Program-made: the position numbers and the translations under genes
In this document: piece by piece, positions 54,426 through 64,000 of the stretch
How the letters are laid out: every line of letters starts with the position of its first letter
Numbering within the stretch: position 1 is the first letter of the stretch
Notes under the pieces: generated by a model
Seen by the model: the letters and a program-made list of their open reading frames with translations, nothing else
What the model was told of the DNA's origin: nothing
Databases searched by the model: none
Source of the DNA: Polaromonas jejuensis NBRC 106434
GTDB lineage: Bacteria; Pseudomonadota; Gammaproteobacteria; Burkholderiales; Burkholderiaceae_C
DNA: 64,000 nt
Reading direction: 5' to 3'
Assembly (NCBI RefSeq): GCF_001598235.1
Contig: NZ_BCYO01000001.1
Location: forward strand, 62,001 to 126,000

Positions 54426-54484
54426 GCTATTAAAACAATAGCTGTTTGCGCCCGAGTCTCCTGGGCGCGGGCGCTATTTTTCTT
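54426..54484 (+). repeat. 59-bp repeat, copy 2
   Basis: Begins GCTATTAAAACAATAGC, then TGTTTGCGCCCGAG and ends CTATTTTTCTT. Located 42 bp after pcaG. The second hairpin with trailing T residues may act as terminator of pcaHG. Confidence 0.85.
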
Positions 54485-54695
54485 GTGAAATGGGGCAAAG
54501 ACAGCCGTCCGGCGCGCTGGCCCGGCACGGGCTGCCTGGGCCGGATTAAGGTTTCTTTAGGGTTGGCGTAAGCAATTTTTAGCAACGCCGGCAGGTGCAT
54601 CTTTCTAGACTTTGGCCATGGTTTTTCGGTCCTGCTGGCGCGTGGCGCCACGCCGGGAAACCTCCAAGCAGGCGCTCGCCTGAGAAAGAAGCCCC

Positions 54696-55430
54696 ATGAA
54701 TATCCATCCCCAAGAAATGCAACAGGTCGCTGCACAAGACGCACCGCGCCTGGACCTGTACGCCGGCATTCACAAGGCGCTGCGCGCACTGATGGCCGAC
54801 ACCCTGCTGGCGCTGGGCCGCATGGACGCCGACGATGCGCTGGAGCTGGCCCAGACCAGCCAGCGCGTGCTCGAACTGCTGGATTTTTGCGCCTCGCACC
54901 TCCAGCACGAGAACGAGTTCATTCACGCGGCCATGGAGGCCCGCGCCCCCGGTGCCAGCGAGGCCATCGCCCACGAGCACGAGGAGCACGAACAGCACAT
55001 CGCCGAACTGGGCGGGCTGGTGGGCGCCCTGCTCAAGGTGCCTGCGACGCAGCGCGCCGGCGCCGCGCTGGAGCTTTACAGGCAGCTGGCCCTGTTCATT
55101 GCCGACAACTTCCAGCACATGCATGTGGAGGAAACTGCGCATAACGCGGTCCTCTGGTCGCGCTACACCGATGCCGAACTGGCTGAGCTCCACGCCGCGC
55201 TGGTGGCCTCCATCCCGCCCGACGAAATGATGTACGTCGTGCGCTGGATGGTGCCCTTCATGAACCCGGCCGAGCGCATCGCCATGCTCGCTGACATGCA
55301 GGCCCATGCACCCGCGCCGGCCTTCGCCGCGGCCCTGGATCTGGTGCGCCCGCACCTGAGCGATGTCGAATGGGCCAAGCTCACGCGCGGCCTCGGGCTG
55401 CCAGCCGTACCGGGGCTGGTCCAGGCCTGA
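54696..55430 (+). CDS. hemerythrin-domain protein
   Basis: A 244-residue all-helical protein. Candidate iron ligands are His26, His71/Glu72 (HLQHENEF), His93-98 (HEHEEH) and HMHVEE near residue 138. The first ~150 residues form the four-helix bundle; the rest is a helical C-terminal domain (WMVPFMNPAERIAML). Binds oxygen, nitric oxide or peroxide and may serve as reservoir or sensor. Adjacent to the flavin-split-barrel genes transcribed convergently. Confidence 0.85.
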   Translation: MNIHPQEMQQVAAQDAPRLDLYAGIHKALRALMADTLLALGRMDADDALELAQTSQRVLELLDFCASHLQHENEFIHAAMEARAPGASEAIAHEHEEHEQHIAELGGLVGALLKVPATQRAGAALELYRQLALFIADNFQHMHVEETAHNAVLWSRYTDAELAELHAALVASIPPDEMMYVVRWMVPFMNPAERIAMLADMQAHAPAPAFAAALDLVRPHLSDVEWAKLTRGLGLPAVPGLVQA

Positions 55431-55454
55431 ATACGGCCGGAAAGCGCCGCCGGC

Positions 55455-56834
55455 TCAGGCCGCCACGTCTGCGAGGGCCAGCGGGCGCTGCACGGCCAGC
55501 CTGAAGCGGCCGCGCCCGGTCTTCTCGATGCGGATATGCGGGCCATGTTCTGCCAGGCGCCGCTGCAGCAGCAACAGACGGGCTTCCAGGTTGTCGGTCA
55601 CATCGGGCAGGCGGATGGCCGGATCCAGCCGCAATTCACGGTTGGAAAATTCGGTCCGTCCCTGCCGGACATAGTCCGTCACCAGTTTCCAGAAGATCGC
55701 GCCCGCCACGCCCTTGATGAGGTAGCTGTCGTTGACAAACACGCTGTCGTTGCTGTTGAAGCGCCGCAACTGCAGGGCGGAACCACCGGCCTTTCGCGCA
55801 GCCCCTTCAACCCCTTTTGCCGGCGCTGCATCCGGCAACTCGGCCGCTTCCGGGCCGGCCTGCATCAGGTCGATGGCCGCACCCAGATGCCCGGCCAGCG
55901 TGACCAGCACGTCTTCCTCCTCAAAGCCGAACTGCAGGTCGTGGGGGCTTTCGGCAAACAGCACCCCCAGCAGCCGCCCGGCCGAGACGATGGGAACGGC
56001 CAGCTGGCTGTGCGGCTCGGCCAGGCCGGGGTAGGGAATGTCGGTGTCCAGCATCAGCTCAGGCATATCGGCGCGCAGGCCGCTTTTAATCGCCCGGCTG
56101 TAGGCGTAGGCGCTGCTCATGTGCACGATGCGAACGGGGGTGTGTTCCCGCGCGGCCACGCCAATCACGCCTTCGCCCATTTCAATTTCCGAGCCCACCC
56201 CCGAGGTGGCATAACCGCAGCTGGCCACGGTGTACAGCCGCTGGGTGGCCGCATCCAGCATCAGCACCATGGCGTGCCGGATGTCCAGGAAATCGGTCAG
56301 CGTCGCCAGGGTCGCGTTGAGCAATTCCCCCAGCCCGGTGCAGTGCGACAGCCGTTCACTGCCGCGGCGCAGCACCGTCAGCATGCTGGTGCGCGGTGAG
56401 GGCGCGGGCAGCGGCTCGCCGGCAACGCATTCAATCGCCTGCACTTCGTAAATGTCGGAGCCCAGCAGCCGGAACACCCCCGCCATGCCGCTGTGCGACG
56501 CGATGCCGGCCAGCTGGGCCTTCATGCCCTCGAACACCGGCCCCTGTGTTTCGGTGCGCAGGTAGCGGATATGCATGCGAAAAAATGCCGCCGTGACCGG
56601 ATGCAGCACCAGCACGGTGGCATGCGGATTGGCCAGGATGTTCTTTCGCGTTTTGTTGAAGAACTGGAAGGACAGCGCGACATGGCGCTCGTCCACATAA
56701 AACACCTGCGAGATGTAGGCCACATTGGGCGTTCCGTCCAGGGCGCAGGTGGCCATGACGGCCGGGATGGCGCCCTCCAGGCAGGGGCGTATTTCCGCCA
56801 GGGTGGGCTCCGGGGCCAGCGGCGCCGCGTTCAT
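55455..56834 (-). CDS. PNPOx-like / GAF / winged-helix-like three-domain protein
   Basis: A 459-residue protein. Residues about 10-130 form a flavin-binding split barrel (PAVMATCALDGTPNVAYIS); residues about 170-325 a GAF domain (LNATLATLTDFLDIRH, GEGVIGVAAREHTPVRI, PIVSAGRLLGVLFAES); residues about 350-455 a winged-helix-like domain (FVNDSYLIKGVAGAIFWKL, RTEFSNRELRLD). The layout suggests a flavin-linked sensor that acts on transcription, but no ligand is known. It overlaps the upstream gene by 4 bp. Confidence 0.8.
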   Translation of the reverse strand: MNAAPLAPEPTLAEIRPCLEGAIPAVMATCALDGTPNVAYISQVFYVDERHVALSFQFFNKTRKNILANPHATVLVLHPVTAAFFRMHIRYLRTETQGPVFEGMKAQLAGIASHSGMAGVFRLLGSDIYEVQAIECVAGEPLPAPSPRTSMLTVLRRGSERLSHCTGLGELLNATLATLTDFLDIRHAMVLMLDAATQRLYTVASCGYATSGVGSEIEMGEGVIGVAAREHTPVRIVHMSSAYAYSRAIKSGLRADMPELMLDTDIPYPGLAEPHSQLAVPIVSAGRLLGVLFAESPHDLQFGFEEEDVLVTLAGHLGAAIDLMQAGPEAAELPDAAPAKGVEGAARKAGGSALQLRRFNSNDSVFVNDSYLIKGVAGAIFWKLVTDYVRQGRTEFSNRELRLDPAIRLPDVTDNLEARLLLLQRRLAEHGPHIRIEKTGRGRFRLAVQRPLALADVAA

Positions 56835-57349
56835 GGCGGGCTCCCTGGCCCATGGGGCAGCGGCGCACCGGCTTTGGGGCCAGGCGTCTGGTCAAACGCC
56901 TGCGCGGGTTCAAAGCTGATGGCCACCAGGTCATCAAGCCGCCCTGCCAGCATGGCGCGGGTAAACGCCGGCGCGTAACCGACCCGTTCGATTTCCTTTT
57001 CCATGGACGCCAGATAGCGCTCCAGCGCCGGCTCGTCCGATGCCTCGGCGCAGCGGATGCGTGCGCCCCCGGCCTTGACCTGAACCGTGCGGTGCGAATC
57101 CGGCTCGGAAAACACCACGGCGATGCGGCCGGTGCTGGCAATGTCCTGGATCAGCTGCCGCGACTGCTGCCTCGACACATAGACCGTGATGCTCCGGCCA
57201 TCCGGCGCAATGGCGCTGCCCATCGCGCGCATGATGCTGGGACGCATCTCGAGGCTGCAGGCGCTCACGATGACGGACACGCCCTTGTCCATCATGGCGA
57301 TGAGATCTGGCGGCAGCAGGGCAGGGAGAACGGGCGCGGCGGCGTTCAT
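56831..57349 (-). CDS. pyridoxamine 5'-phosphate oxidase-like flavin protein
   Basis: A 172-residue single split-barrel domain (VSVIVSACSLEMRPSIMRAMG, TVYVSRQQSRQLIQDIAS). Coupled by ATGA to the three-domain protein that has the same type of barrel, so the two probably work together, possibly as heteromers. Start at 57349 matches the barrel's beginning. Confidence 0.75.
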   Translation of the reverse strand: MNAAAPVLPALLPPDLIAMMDKGVSVIVSACSLEMRPSIMRAMGSAIAPDGRSITVYVSRQQSRQLIQDIASTGRIAVVFSEPDSHRTVQVKAGGARIRCAEASDEPALERYLASMEKEIERVGYAPAFTRAMLAGRLDDLVAISFEPAQAFDQTPGPKAGAPLPHGPGSPP

Positions 57350-57485
57350 GCGGCGAGTATAAAAGTGTCGGGTTGGCGTTGCCGCCCCGGCGGCCCGAGG
57401 CAGGGGCGCTTGAATCGCACTGGCGGCCGGAGTACCCTGCTTTGTTGCAAGCATTTTTGCAACTTCGCCACTCAAGGAGACAGCC

Positions 57486-58148
57486 ATGCACCCACGTATG
57501 AAACTCGCCCTTTTGGCCTCGACCGTCGCCGCGCTGGGCGCCTGCGCATCCATGTCCTCGATGTCGCAAAACCCGATGAGCTTTTTTGTGACCAGCGTCA
57601 ACCCGGGCAAGGGCGCCGATCTCGGGGGGCTTGCCGGCGCCGATGCCTACTGCAAGCAGCTCGCCAGCACGGTCAATGCCGGCCGCAAGAACTGGCGCGC
57701 CTACCTCAGCACCACGGCCAGCGGCGCCAGCCCGGCCGTCAATGCGCGCGAGCGCATAGGCCGCGGCCCCTGGCAAAACGCCAAGGGCGTGGTGGTGGCG
57801 GCCAATGTGGAGGAACTGCATGGCGCCAACATGGTGAACAAGCAGACGGCGCTGACCGAAAAGGGCGAGGTGGTCAGCGGCCGCGGTGACCCGGTCAATA
57901 TGCACGACATGCTGACCGGCTCCACGCCCGACGGCCGCGTCGCCGTGGCGGCCGGCGACACGACCTGCGGCAACTGGACCCAGAGCGGCGAAGGCTCGGC
58001 CATCGTCGGCCATCACGACCGCACCGGCCTGGACGACTCCGCTGCGGCCCATTCCTGGAACGCCTCCCATGCCACGCGCGGCTGCAGCATGGAAGGGCTC
58101 AAGACCACCGGCAGCGCCGGGCTGTTCTACTGTTTTGCCGCGAATTGA
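57486..58148 (+). CDS. secreted lipoprotein, lectin-like family
   Basis: A 220-residue lipoprotein with lipobox LGAC at 17-20. FFVTSVNPGKGADLGGLAGA, then DAYCKQLA and NWRAYLSTTA place it in a family often annotated lectin-like, with conserved Cys pairs (TTCGNW, RGCSMEG, FYCF). Anchored to a membrane facing the periplasm or outside; ligand unknown. CAAGGAGA provides the ribosome site. Confidence 0.72.
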   Translation: MHPRMKLALLASTVAALGACASMSSMSQNPMSFFVTSVNPGKGADLGGLAGADAYCKQLASTVNAGRKNWRAYLSTTASGASPAVNARERIGRGPWQNAKGVVVAANVEELHGANMVNKQTALTEKGEVVSGRGDPVNMHDMLTGSTPDGRVAVAAGDTTCGNWTQSGEGSAIVGHHDRTGLDDSAAAHSWNASHATRGCSMEGLKTTGSAGLFYCFAAN

Positions 58149-58163
58149 GCGGCGGGCGATGGC

Positions 58164-58222
58164 GCTACTGTTTTAGTAGCTGCTTGCGCCCGTGTTGATT
58201 GGGCTGGAGCCCTGTTTTTCTT
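58164..58222 (+). repeat. 59-bp repeat, copy 3
   Basis: Begins GCTACTGTTTTAGTAGC, continues TGCTTGCGCCCGTG, ends CTGTTTTTCTT. It is 15 bp after the lipoprotein stop and before the convergent ABC permease. Confidence 0.85.
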
Positions 58223-58253
58223 AAGAATTTAGTGCCGACGCTGGTGGGCGGCT

Positions 58254-59090
58254 CTAGCTCCGAAAACGCCGGCGCGTCAGCGCCAGCGCCACCCAGAAGG
58301 CCAGCGCGGTGTAGACCACCAGCACCAGGCCGTGCCGCAGCGGCGCTTGCGGCCACTGGTCCATGAACAGCGGGCGGATGATCTCCACCGCGTTGGTCAG
58401 CGGCAGCCAGTCGGAAATGACGCGAACCACCGTGGGCAGCTGCTCGCGCGGGAAAAACACGCCGCTCAGAAACATCATGGGCGTCAGCACCAGCGTGAAG
58501 TAGTAGGTGAAAAAATCGTAACCCTTGGCCAGCGCGTTGAAGATCAGCGCAATGCAGGAAAACATCATGCCGACCAGCAGCAGGATAGGCCAGGCCAGCA
58601 GCAGCTTGGGGCTGTGGCTGATGCCCAGGGCCAGCATCACGCCCAGGATGGCCGTCACGGTAAACAGCGCCTTGAAGGCCGCCCACAGCATCTCGGCCAG
58701 CAGCACGCTGTCCAGGCTGACCGGCGCGTTCATGATGCCGTCCCAGGTTTTTTGCACATGCATGCGCGAAAACGCCGAATACAAGGCTTCGAAGGACGCG
58801 GCGTTCATCGCGCTCATGCAAATCGAGCCGCTGGCCAGAAACAGGATGTAGGGGACTCTGGCGGCATCGCCGCCCACGCTGACCTCGCCGACCAGCGCGC
58901 CCATGCCGTAACCAAAGGCCACCAGCCACATCAGCGGCTCGGCGATGTTGCCGACCAGGCTGGGAATGGCCAGCTTGCGCCAGACCAGCAGGTTGCGCAT
59001 GAACACCGGCCACCAGCGGCCCGACAAGTCAGGCGCACGCCAGACCGATTGCTTTTTCATGCTTGCCACCACTTGATGATTTGCCATCAC
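58254..59090 (-). CDS. ABC-2 type exporter permease, NodJ-like
   Basis: A 278-residue permease with six hydrophobic segments; [15 protein letters not shown] and [19 protein letters not shown] are typical of NodJ-type proteins. Overlaps the ATPase gene by 4 bp. Exports a lipid-linked saccharide in rhizobia; here likely a general exporter. Confidence 0.85.
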   Translation of the reverse strand: MMANHQVVASMKKQSVWRAPDLSGRWWPVFMRNLLVWRKLAIPSLVGNIAEPLMWLVAFGYGMGALVGEVSVGGDAARVPYILFLASGSICMSAMNAASFEALYSAFSRMHVQKTWDGIMNAPVSLDSVLLAEMLWAAFKALFTVTAILGVMLALGISHSPKLLLAWPILLLVGMMFSCIALIFNALAKGYDFFTYYFTLVLTPMMFLSGVFFPREQLPTVVRVISDWLPLTNAVEIIRPLFMDQWPQAPLRHGLVLVVYTALAFWVALALTRRRFRS

Positions 59091-60040
59091 GCATCCTCCC
59101 TGATTTGGCGGCCGGTCAGCTTGAGAAACAGGTCTTCCAGGTTGGCGGGGCGGTGCAGCGTGCGCAAGTGGCTGCTGGAAGCCAGACTGGCCAGCAGCGG
59201 GCGCGCGTCCTGGGTGTAGAAAAACACGGTTTCACCGCTGACCTCCACGCGCGAGGCCAATGCCCGCAGTGCGGCGTGCTCGGCGGCTCCGGCCAGTGCC
59301 AGCGCACCCGCGCCGTAGACCTCCACCACATCGGGCTCCAGATACTCGGCGATCAGCGCCTTGGGCCGGCCTTCGGCGATCTTCCTGCCGTGGTCCAGCA
59401 CCAGCAGGCGCGAGCACAGGCGTTCGGCCTCGTCCATGAAGTGCGTGGTCAAAAGGATCGACTTGCCCTGTTGCAGCAGCAGCTGCAGGCGCTCCCACAT
59501 CAGGTGGCGCGCCTGTGGGTCCAGCCCGGTGGTGGGTTCATCGAGCAACAGCAGCTGCGGGTCATTGACCAGTGCTCGCGCCAGGCTCAGGCGGCGGCGC
59601 ATGCCGCCCGACAGCTCGCCGGGCTTGCTGCGGGCCTTGTGCGACAGCGAGGCAAATTCCAGCAGCTCCGGCACGCGCGCGCGCACCTGCGCCGCCGTCA
59701 TGCCGAAATAGCGGCCGTAGACCTGCAGGTTTTCGGCGCAGCTGAAGTCCGGGTCCAGGGTGTCGAACTGGGTGACCACCCCGAGTTTGGCCTTGATCGC
59801 CAGCGCGTCTTCGGGCATGCGCCGCCCGGCATCTTCGCCGTTCAGATGGAAGGAGATGCGGCCCGCGTCGGGCACGGTCAGGCCCAGGCACATGCGTATG
59901 GTGGTGGTTTTGCCGGCACCGTTGGGGCCTATCACGCCCAGGCATTCACCGGGGGCAATCTCAAACGACAGGTCATTGACCACCACGGCGTTGCCATAGT
60001 GTTTGCTCAGGCCTTGGACATGGACGAGGGGATGGCGCAT
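59087..60040 (-). CDS. ABC exporter ATPase, NodI-like
   Basis: A 317-residue ATPase: Walker A GPNGAGKT at 38-45, signature LSGGMRRRL, Walker [15 protein letters not shown]-loop [11 protein letters not shown]. It has an extra C-terminal domain of about 90 residues as in NodI. Forms the exporter with the NodJ-like permease. Confidence 0.88.
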   Translation of the reverse strand: MRHPLVHVQGLSKHYGNAVVVNDLSFEIAPGECLGVIGPNGAGKTTTIRMCLGLTVPDAGRISFHLNGEDAGRRMPEDALAIKAKLGVVTQFDTLDPDFSCAENLQVYGRYFGMTAAQVRARVPELLEFASLSHKARSKPGELSGGMRRRLSLARALVNDPQLLLLDEPTTGLDPQARHLMWERLQLLLQQGKSILLTTHFMDEAERLCSRLLVLDHGRKIAEGRPKALIAEYLEPDVVEVYGAGALALAGAAEHAALRALASRVEVSGETVFFYTQDARPLLASLASSSHLRTLHRPANLEDLFLKLTGRQIREDA

Positions 60041-60090
60041 GCGGCTATTGTTGCCTATCGAAGGCCATCCATGGCTTGCCTGCGGCCGGC

Positions 60091-60909
60091 TCAGGCATCT
60101 TCGCCGTAGTCGTGGTCAGGGTGATTGACCGTGCCCAGCTTCCAGTAGCCGCGCCCGACAATCCGGCTGCGGTCCACGCCAAGCTCATCGATCAGCAGCC
60201 GGCGAATGCGGCGCATGGCGGCGGCCTCGCAGGCCAGGTAGATGCGTGCGTCGGCGGCCGGCGGGCCGGCCAGGCGCAGCGCCGCTTCCAGGGCGCGGCC
60301 GGCCTGGGCGTTGTCGGCCCCCCGGGCGACCCACTGCGCATCGACTTGCGCGGCACCGGGCAGCGCGCGCTCTTCCGCGCCGTCCACCACCTCCACCAGC
60401 AGGCGCGCATGTGCCGTGGCGGGCAGCCTGGCCAGAATGGTTTCCAGGGCCGGCAGGGCGCTGTCGTCGCCTATCAGCAGGTGCTCGGGCGCTTGCGCCG
60501 GCAGCGGGTAGCCGGGGCCCGGCCCCATCAGGTACAGCACCTGGCCGGTCTGGGCCTGTGCCGCCCAGGTCGATGCCGGGCCATCGCCGTGCAGCACAAA
60601 GTCCACATCGACTTCCAGCACCTCGGGGCGTACCGCCAGCGGCGTGTAGGTGCGCATCGCGGTGGGGCGGGGGCCGTCGGGCAGTGGACGGTCGGGTTCG
60701 GACTGCCCGGGCTCGGGAAAAATCAGCTTCATGTAGCCGGCCGGGTCCTTGACCTCGAAACCCTCCAGTTCCGCCCCCTGGAGCGTGATGCGGCGCATCA
60801 GCGGGCTCAGGGTCTGCACGCGGGTGACTTCCACCCGCCGGGGCGGCCGGCGTTTGCGCGGGGGCGGGGCGATGTCGGTGGATGGGCTGGTGTCGGGGGT
60901 TTCGGACAT
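60091..60909 (-). CDS. siderophore-interacting protein (ferric-siderophore reductase type)
   Basis: A 272-residue FAD-type ferric reductase (ViuB/YqjH family). [20 protein letters not shown] then [12 protein letters not shown] gives the FAD-binding RxYTxR-like motif; the NADP-type half is [16 protein letters not shown]. It removes iron from ferric siderophores in the cytoplasm. Start at 60909 ([10 protein letters not shown]) chosen; a Fur-like box is 60-80 bp upstream. Confidence 0.85.
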   Translation of the reverse strand: MSETPDTSPSTDIAPPPRKRRPPRRVEVTRVQTLSPLMRRITLQGAELEGFEVKDPAGYMKLIFPEPGQSEPDRPLPDGPRPTAMRTYTPLAVRPEVLEVDVDFVLHGDGPASTWAAQAQTGQVLYLMGPGPGYPLPAQAPEHLLIGDDSALPALETILARLPATAHARLLVEVVDGAEERALPGAAQVDAQWVARGADNAQAGRALEAALRLAGPPAADARIYLACEAAAMRRIRRLLIDELGVDRSRIVGRGYWKLGTVNHPDHDYGEDA

Positions 60910-60970
60910 GGTGACTTTCGGACGGGCTCCCCATGGGGAACGGGACAGGGCGCTTAAAGGCGGGTTTTGT

Positions 60971-60988
60971 TGAGAATGATTTTCATGT
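60971..60988. promoter_or_regulatory. Fur box
   Basis: TGAGAATGATTTTCATG matches the Fur consensus (GATAATGATwATCATTATC) at most positions in its left and central part, upstream of the siderophore-interacting protein gene. Confidence 0.65.
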
Positions 60989-61160
60989 AAAAGCATTGAC
61001 CGCTGGCCGGCAGGGGCAAAATGCCGTGTTTGCGGCCCGGCAAGCGCCGTTTCGTTGTGCAGTAAAGTAGCCGGGACTGGACGCCATGCCCGCTGTGCCA
61101 TGGCCCCATCCGGCGCCGCTTTCCTGGCGCATTTTTTCTTCTCTATTCTCCTCGGCGTAT

Positions 61161-62363
61161 ATGACCACCTTCGGTACCCCCTTGTCCCCCCACGCAACCA
61201 AAGTCATGCTGCTCGGCTCCGGCGAACTGGGCAAGGAGGTGCTGATTGCGCTGCAGCGCCTGGGCGTGGAAACCATCGCCGTTGACCGCTACGCCAACGC
61301 GCCGGGCCAGCAGGTGGCGCACCACGCGCGCACCATCACCATGAGCGACCCCGCGCAGCTCAAGGCCTTGATTGAAAAAGAGCGGCCCCATCTGGTCGTG
61401 CCCGAAATCGAGGCGATCGCCACGCCCATGCTGGAGGAACTCGAAGCTCTAGGGGTGGTGCGGGTGATTCCCACGGCACGTGCCGCGCGCCTGACCATGG
61501 ACCGCGAAGGCATACGCCGCCTCGCCGCGGAAACGCTGAGGCTGCCGACCAGCCCCTATGTGTTCTGCGATTCGCTGCAGGAGCTGCAGGCCGCCATTGA
61601 TTCCAAAATCGGCTACCCCTGCATCGTCAAACCGGTCATGAGCTCGTCGGGCAAGGGCCAGAGCAAGATTGCCGGACCGGCCGACGTGAAAGCCGCCTGG
61701 GATTACGCCATGGCCGGTGGCCGCGTGAGCCATGGCCGCGTGATTGTCGAAGGCTTCATCGATTTTGACTACGAGATCACGCAGCTCACCGTGCGTGCCG
61801 TGGGTGAGGGCGGCCACATCGAAACCCATTTTTGCGACCCGATAGGCCACATCCAGGTCAGCGGCGACTATGTGGAAAGCTGGCAGCCGCACCCCATGCG
61901 CCCGGCCGCCTTGCAAAAGAGCCGAGAGATCGCCAGGGCCGTGACCGACAACCTCGGCGGCCAGGGTCTGTTTGGCGTCGAGCTGTTTGTCAAGGGCGAC
62001 GACGTGTGGTTCAGCGAAGTGAGCCCGCGCCCTCACGACACCGGCCTGGTGACCCTGTGCACGCAGTGGCAAAACGAGTTCGAGCTGCATGCGCGCGCCA
62101 TTCTGGGCCTGCCGGTCAACACCGCGCTAAAGAGCTCGGGCGCCAGCGCCGTGATTTATGGCGGCGTGGACGCCCAGGGCATCGTGTTTGACGGCGTGGC
62201 CGAGGCCCTGCAAGTGCCCAATACCGACATTCGCCTGTTCGGCAAGCCCGAGAGCTTCGTCAAGCGCCGCATGGGCGTGGCGCTGGCCTTTGATGCCGAT
62301 GTCGAGGTGGCGCGCACCCGGGCCAAACTGGCGGCGGCAAAAGTCAGGCCCCGGGTGGCCTGA
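61161..62363 (+). CDS. purT: formate-dependent phosphoribosylglycinamide formyltransferase PurT
   Basis: A 400-residue ATP-grasp enzyme for purine synthesis from formate. [20 protein letters not shown] at about residue 15, [15 protein letters not shown] in the ATP-grasp loop, and [14 protein letters not shown] near residue 290. The ATG at 61161 ([11 protein letters not shown]) fits the family start, 25 codons after an in-frame ATG. Confidence 0.95.
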   Translation: MTTFGTPLSPHATKVMLLGSGELGKEVLIALQRLGVETIAVDRYANAPGQQVAHHARTITMSDPAQLKALIEKERPHLVVPEIEAIATPMLEELEALGVVRVIPTARAARLTMDREGIRRLAAETLRLPTSPYVFCDSLQELQAAIDSKIGYPCIVKPVMSSSGKGQSKIAGPADVKAAWDYAMAGGRVSHGRVIVEGFIDFDYEITQLTVRAVGEGGHIETHFCDPIGHIQVSGDYVESWQPHPMRPAALQKSREIARAVTDNLGGQGLFGVELFVKGDDVWFSEVSPRPHDTGLVTLCTQWQNEFELHARAILGLPVNTALKSSGASAVIYGGVDAQGIVFDGVAEALQVPNTDIRLFGKPESFVKRRMGVALAFDADVEVARTRAKLAAAKVRPRVA

Positions 62364-62588
62364 CCTCAGGCCGCCGGACCCAGGATTCATCCCGTCTGCC
62401 GCCTGAAGGCCAAGTGGCGAGGCAGCTCAACTGAAAGTGACATCAAGTGCCCTTCAAATCGGGGAAAAATCGTCCTGACTCAAGGGCGCACTTTTTCACA
62501 GTACCCCTTAAGCGACAGCGACCTGCCCTATATTGGCCGGTTAAATTGAATAAACTCATCTCAACCCATTTCAAACCAGAGGATCGCA

Positions 62589-64000
62589 ATGACAACCGGA
62601 AAATCGAAAATCATTTACACGCTCACTGACGAGGCGCCGCTGCTGGCGACCCATTCCCTGCTGCCCGTCATCCGCACGTTCGCGGCACCGGCCGGCATTG
62701 ACATCGTCGAGAGCGACATCTCGGTTGCGGCGCGGGTTCTGGCCGAATTCCCCGAGTTCCTCACCGATGCGCAGAAAGTGCCCGACACGCTGGCCGAGCT
62801 GGGCCGCCTGACGCAGGACCCCGACACCAACATCATCAAGCTGCCCAACATCAGCGCCTCGGTGGGCCAGCTTGTGAGCGCCATCAAAGAGCTGCAGTCC
62901 AAGGGTTTCAACATTCCCGACTACCCCGAAAGCCCCAAGACCGACGAGGAAAAGGCCATTCGCGCGCGCTATGCCCGGTGCATCGGCAGCGCCGTCAACC
63001 CGGTGCTGCGCGAAGGCAACTCGGATCGCCGCGCGCCCAAGGCCGTCAAGGAATACGCCCGCAAGAACCCGCACTCGATGGCCGAGTGGAGCCAGGCCTC
63101 GCGCACGCACGTCTCGCACATGCACCACGGCGACTTCTACCACGGCGAAAAGTCGCTGACGCTGGACAAGGCCCGCGATGTGAAGATGGAGCTGAGCACC
63201 AAGAGCGGCAAGACCATCGTGCTCAAGCCCAAGGTCTCGCTGCTGGCCGGCGAGATCATCGACAGCATGTTCATGAGCAAGAAGGCGCTGCTCGAGTTCT
63301 ACGAAAAGGAAATCGACGACGCCTTCAAGACCGGCGTGATGTTCTCGCTGCACGTCAAGGCCACGATGATGAAGGTCTCGCACCCCATCGTGTTCGGCCA
63401 CTGCGTGAAGATTTTCTACAAGGATGCCTTTGCCAAGCACGGCCAGTTGTTTGACGAGCTGGGCGTGAACGTGAACAACGGCATGGCCAACCTGTACGAG
63501 CGTATCTCCACCCTGCCGCAAAGCAAGCAGGACGAGATCAAGCGCGACCTGCATGCCTGCCACGAACACCGCCCGGAGCTCGCCATGGTGGACTCGGCCA
63601 AGGGCATCACCAACTTCCACTCGCCCAACGACATCATCGTGGACGCCTCCATGCCCGCGATGATCCGCAACGGCGGCAAGATGTGGGGCGCCGATGGACG
63701 CCTGAAGGACGTCAAGGCCGTGATGCCCGAATCGACCTTTGCCCGCATCTACCAGGAGATCATCAACTTCTGCAAGTGGCACGGCAACTTCGACCCCAAG
63801 ACCATGGGCACCGTGCCTAACGTGGGCCTGATGGCTCAGCAGGCCGAGGAATACGGCTCGCACGACAAGACCTTCGAGATCGCCGAAGACGGCGTGGCCA
63901 GCATCGTGGACATCGCCACCGGCGAAGTGCTGTTTTCCCAGAACGTCGAAGCCGGCGACATCTGGCGCATGTGCCAGGTCAAGGACGCACCGGTGCGCGA
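62589..64000 (+). CDS. icd: NADP-dependent isocitrate dehydrogenase, monomeric type (3' end cut)
   Basis: The first 470 residues of a protein that is usually about 740 long; the frame is open to the window edge. [20 protein letters not shown] is the usual start, and [38 protein letters not shown] and [18 protein letters not shown] are typical of the monomeric IDH class. It converts isocitrate to 2-oxoglutarate in the TCA cycle and makes NADPH. An upstream AGAGGATCGCA serves as ribosome site. Confidence 0.95.
   Translation, partial: MTTGKSKIIYTLTDEAPLLATHSLLPVIRTFAAPAGIDIVESDISVAARVLAEFPEFLTDAQKVPDTLAELGRLTQDPDTNIIKLPNISASVGQLVSAIKELQSKGFNIPDYPESPKTDEEKAIRARYARCIGSAVNPVLREGNSDRRAPKAVKEYARKNPHSMAEWSQASRTHVSHMHHGDFYHGEKSLTLDKARDVKMELSTKSGKTIVLKPKVSLLAGEIIDSMFMSKKALLEFYEKEIDDAFKTGVMFSLHVKATMMKVSHPIVFGHCVKIFYKDAFAKHGQLFDELGVNVNNGMANLYERISTLPQSKQDEIKRDLHACHEHRPELAMVDSAKGITNFHSPNDIIVDASMPAMIRNGGKMWGADGRLKDVKAVMPESTFARIYQEIINFCKWHGNFDPKTMGTVPNVGLMAQQAEEYGSHDKTFEIAEDGVASIVDIATGEVLFSQNVEAGDIWRMCQVKDAPVR

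Noticed and set aside
62571-63863. 430-codon minus-strand frame near the right end
   Set aside because: Antisense to monomeric isocitrate dehydrogenase, which is open to the window edge on the plus strand.

Overview
The window looks like chromosomal DNA of a Burkholderiales betaproteobacterium, most probably a member of the Comamonadaceae of the Polaromonas/Rhodoferax/Variovorax type. This is inferred from the high GC, the abundance of tricarboxylate-type (BUG) binding proteins, the DUF3348/DUF802/OmpA/DUF2894 operon, a monomeric NADP-isocitrate dehydrogenase, and several copies of a 59-bp repeat of a type I associate with this family. No rRNA, tRNA, CRISPR array or intact transposase was seen. 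Both window ends cut through genes.

Layout: 1-3369 is the end of a molybdenum hydroxylase operon (cytochrome c, [2Fe-2S] subunit, molybdopterin subunit). 3370-4147 is decayed and holds a remnant of a CocE/NonD hydrolase. 4148-8487 has a thioesterase, then a LysR regulator divergent from a DsbA-like / LLM / flavin-monooxygenase operon. 8488-9660 is AT-richer and looks like an old insertion scar, with a terminator hairpin and four 11-bp tandem units. 9661-13964 is a tight four-gene operon (DUF3348, DUF802, OmpA/MotB-like, DUF2894) whose middle pair resembles ion-driven MotAB/ZorAB stators; it is the best candidate for an undescribed system. 14632-16833 is a FUSC membrane protein.

17047-24572 is a complete-looking 2-aminobenzoyl-CoA (anthranilate) or salicylyl-CoA type aromatic pathway: RidA, thioesterase, aryl-CoA ligase, acyl-CoA dehydrogenase, crotonase, MarR regulator and the bifunctional monooxygenase/reductase. 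24722-28285 has a 2OG-Fe dioxygenase, a DUF1840 protein and two BUG proteins. 28405-37267 is a branched-chain-type ABC transporter (LivFGHMK) flanked by a PaaK-like ligase and a long acyl-CoA ligase, divergent from a Crp/Fnr regulator; palindromic elements sit in several of its gaps.

38201-46578 holds an RluF-type pseudouridine synthase and a Csu-like chaperone-usher pilus cluster with SCPU-domain subunits. 46579-52007 contains HtpG, SrkA, Ohr/OhrR and a methyltransferase. 51963-54384 is pcaQ/pcaHG (protocatechuate 3,4-dioxygenase). 54696-57349 holds a hemerythrin protein and two flavin-split-barrel proteins, one fused to GAF and a DNA-binding-like domain. 57486-64000 has a lipoprotein, a NodIJ-type ABC exporter, a Fur-box-preceded siderophore-interacting protein, PurT and the first two thirds of isocitrate dehydrogenase.

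Taken together, the region is aromatic-acid oriented: uptake (Liv, BUG), CoA activation, ring hydroxylation and ring cleavage, with housekeeping and surface-adhesion genes between. Short repeats have been recruited into the coding ends and one domain linker of several genes.
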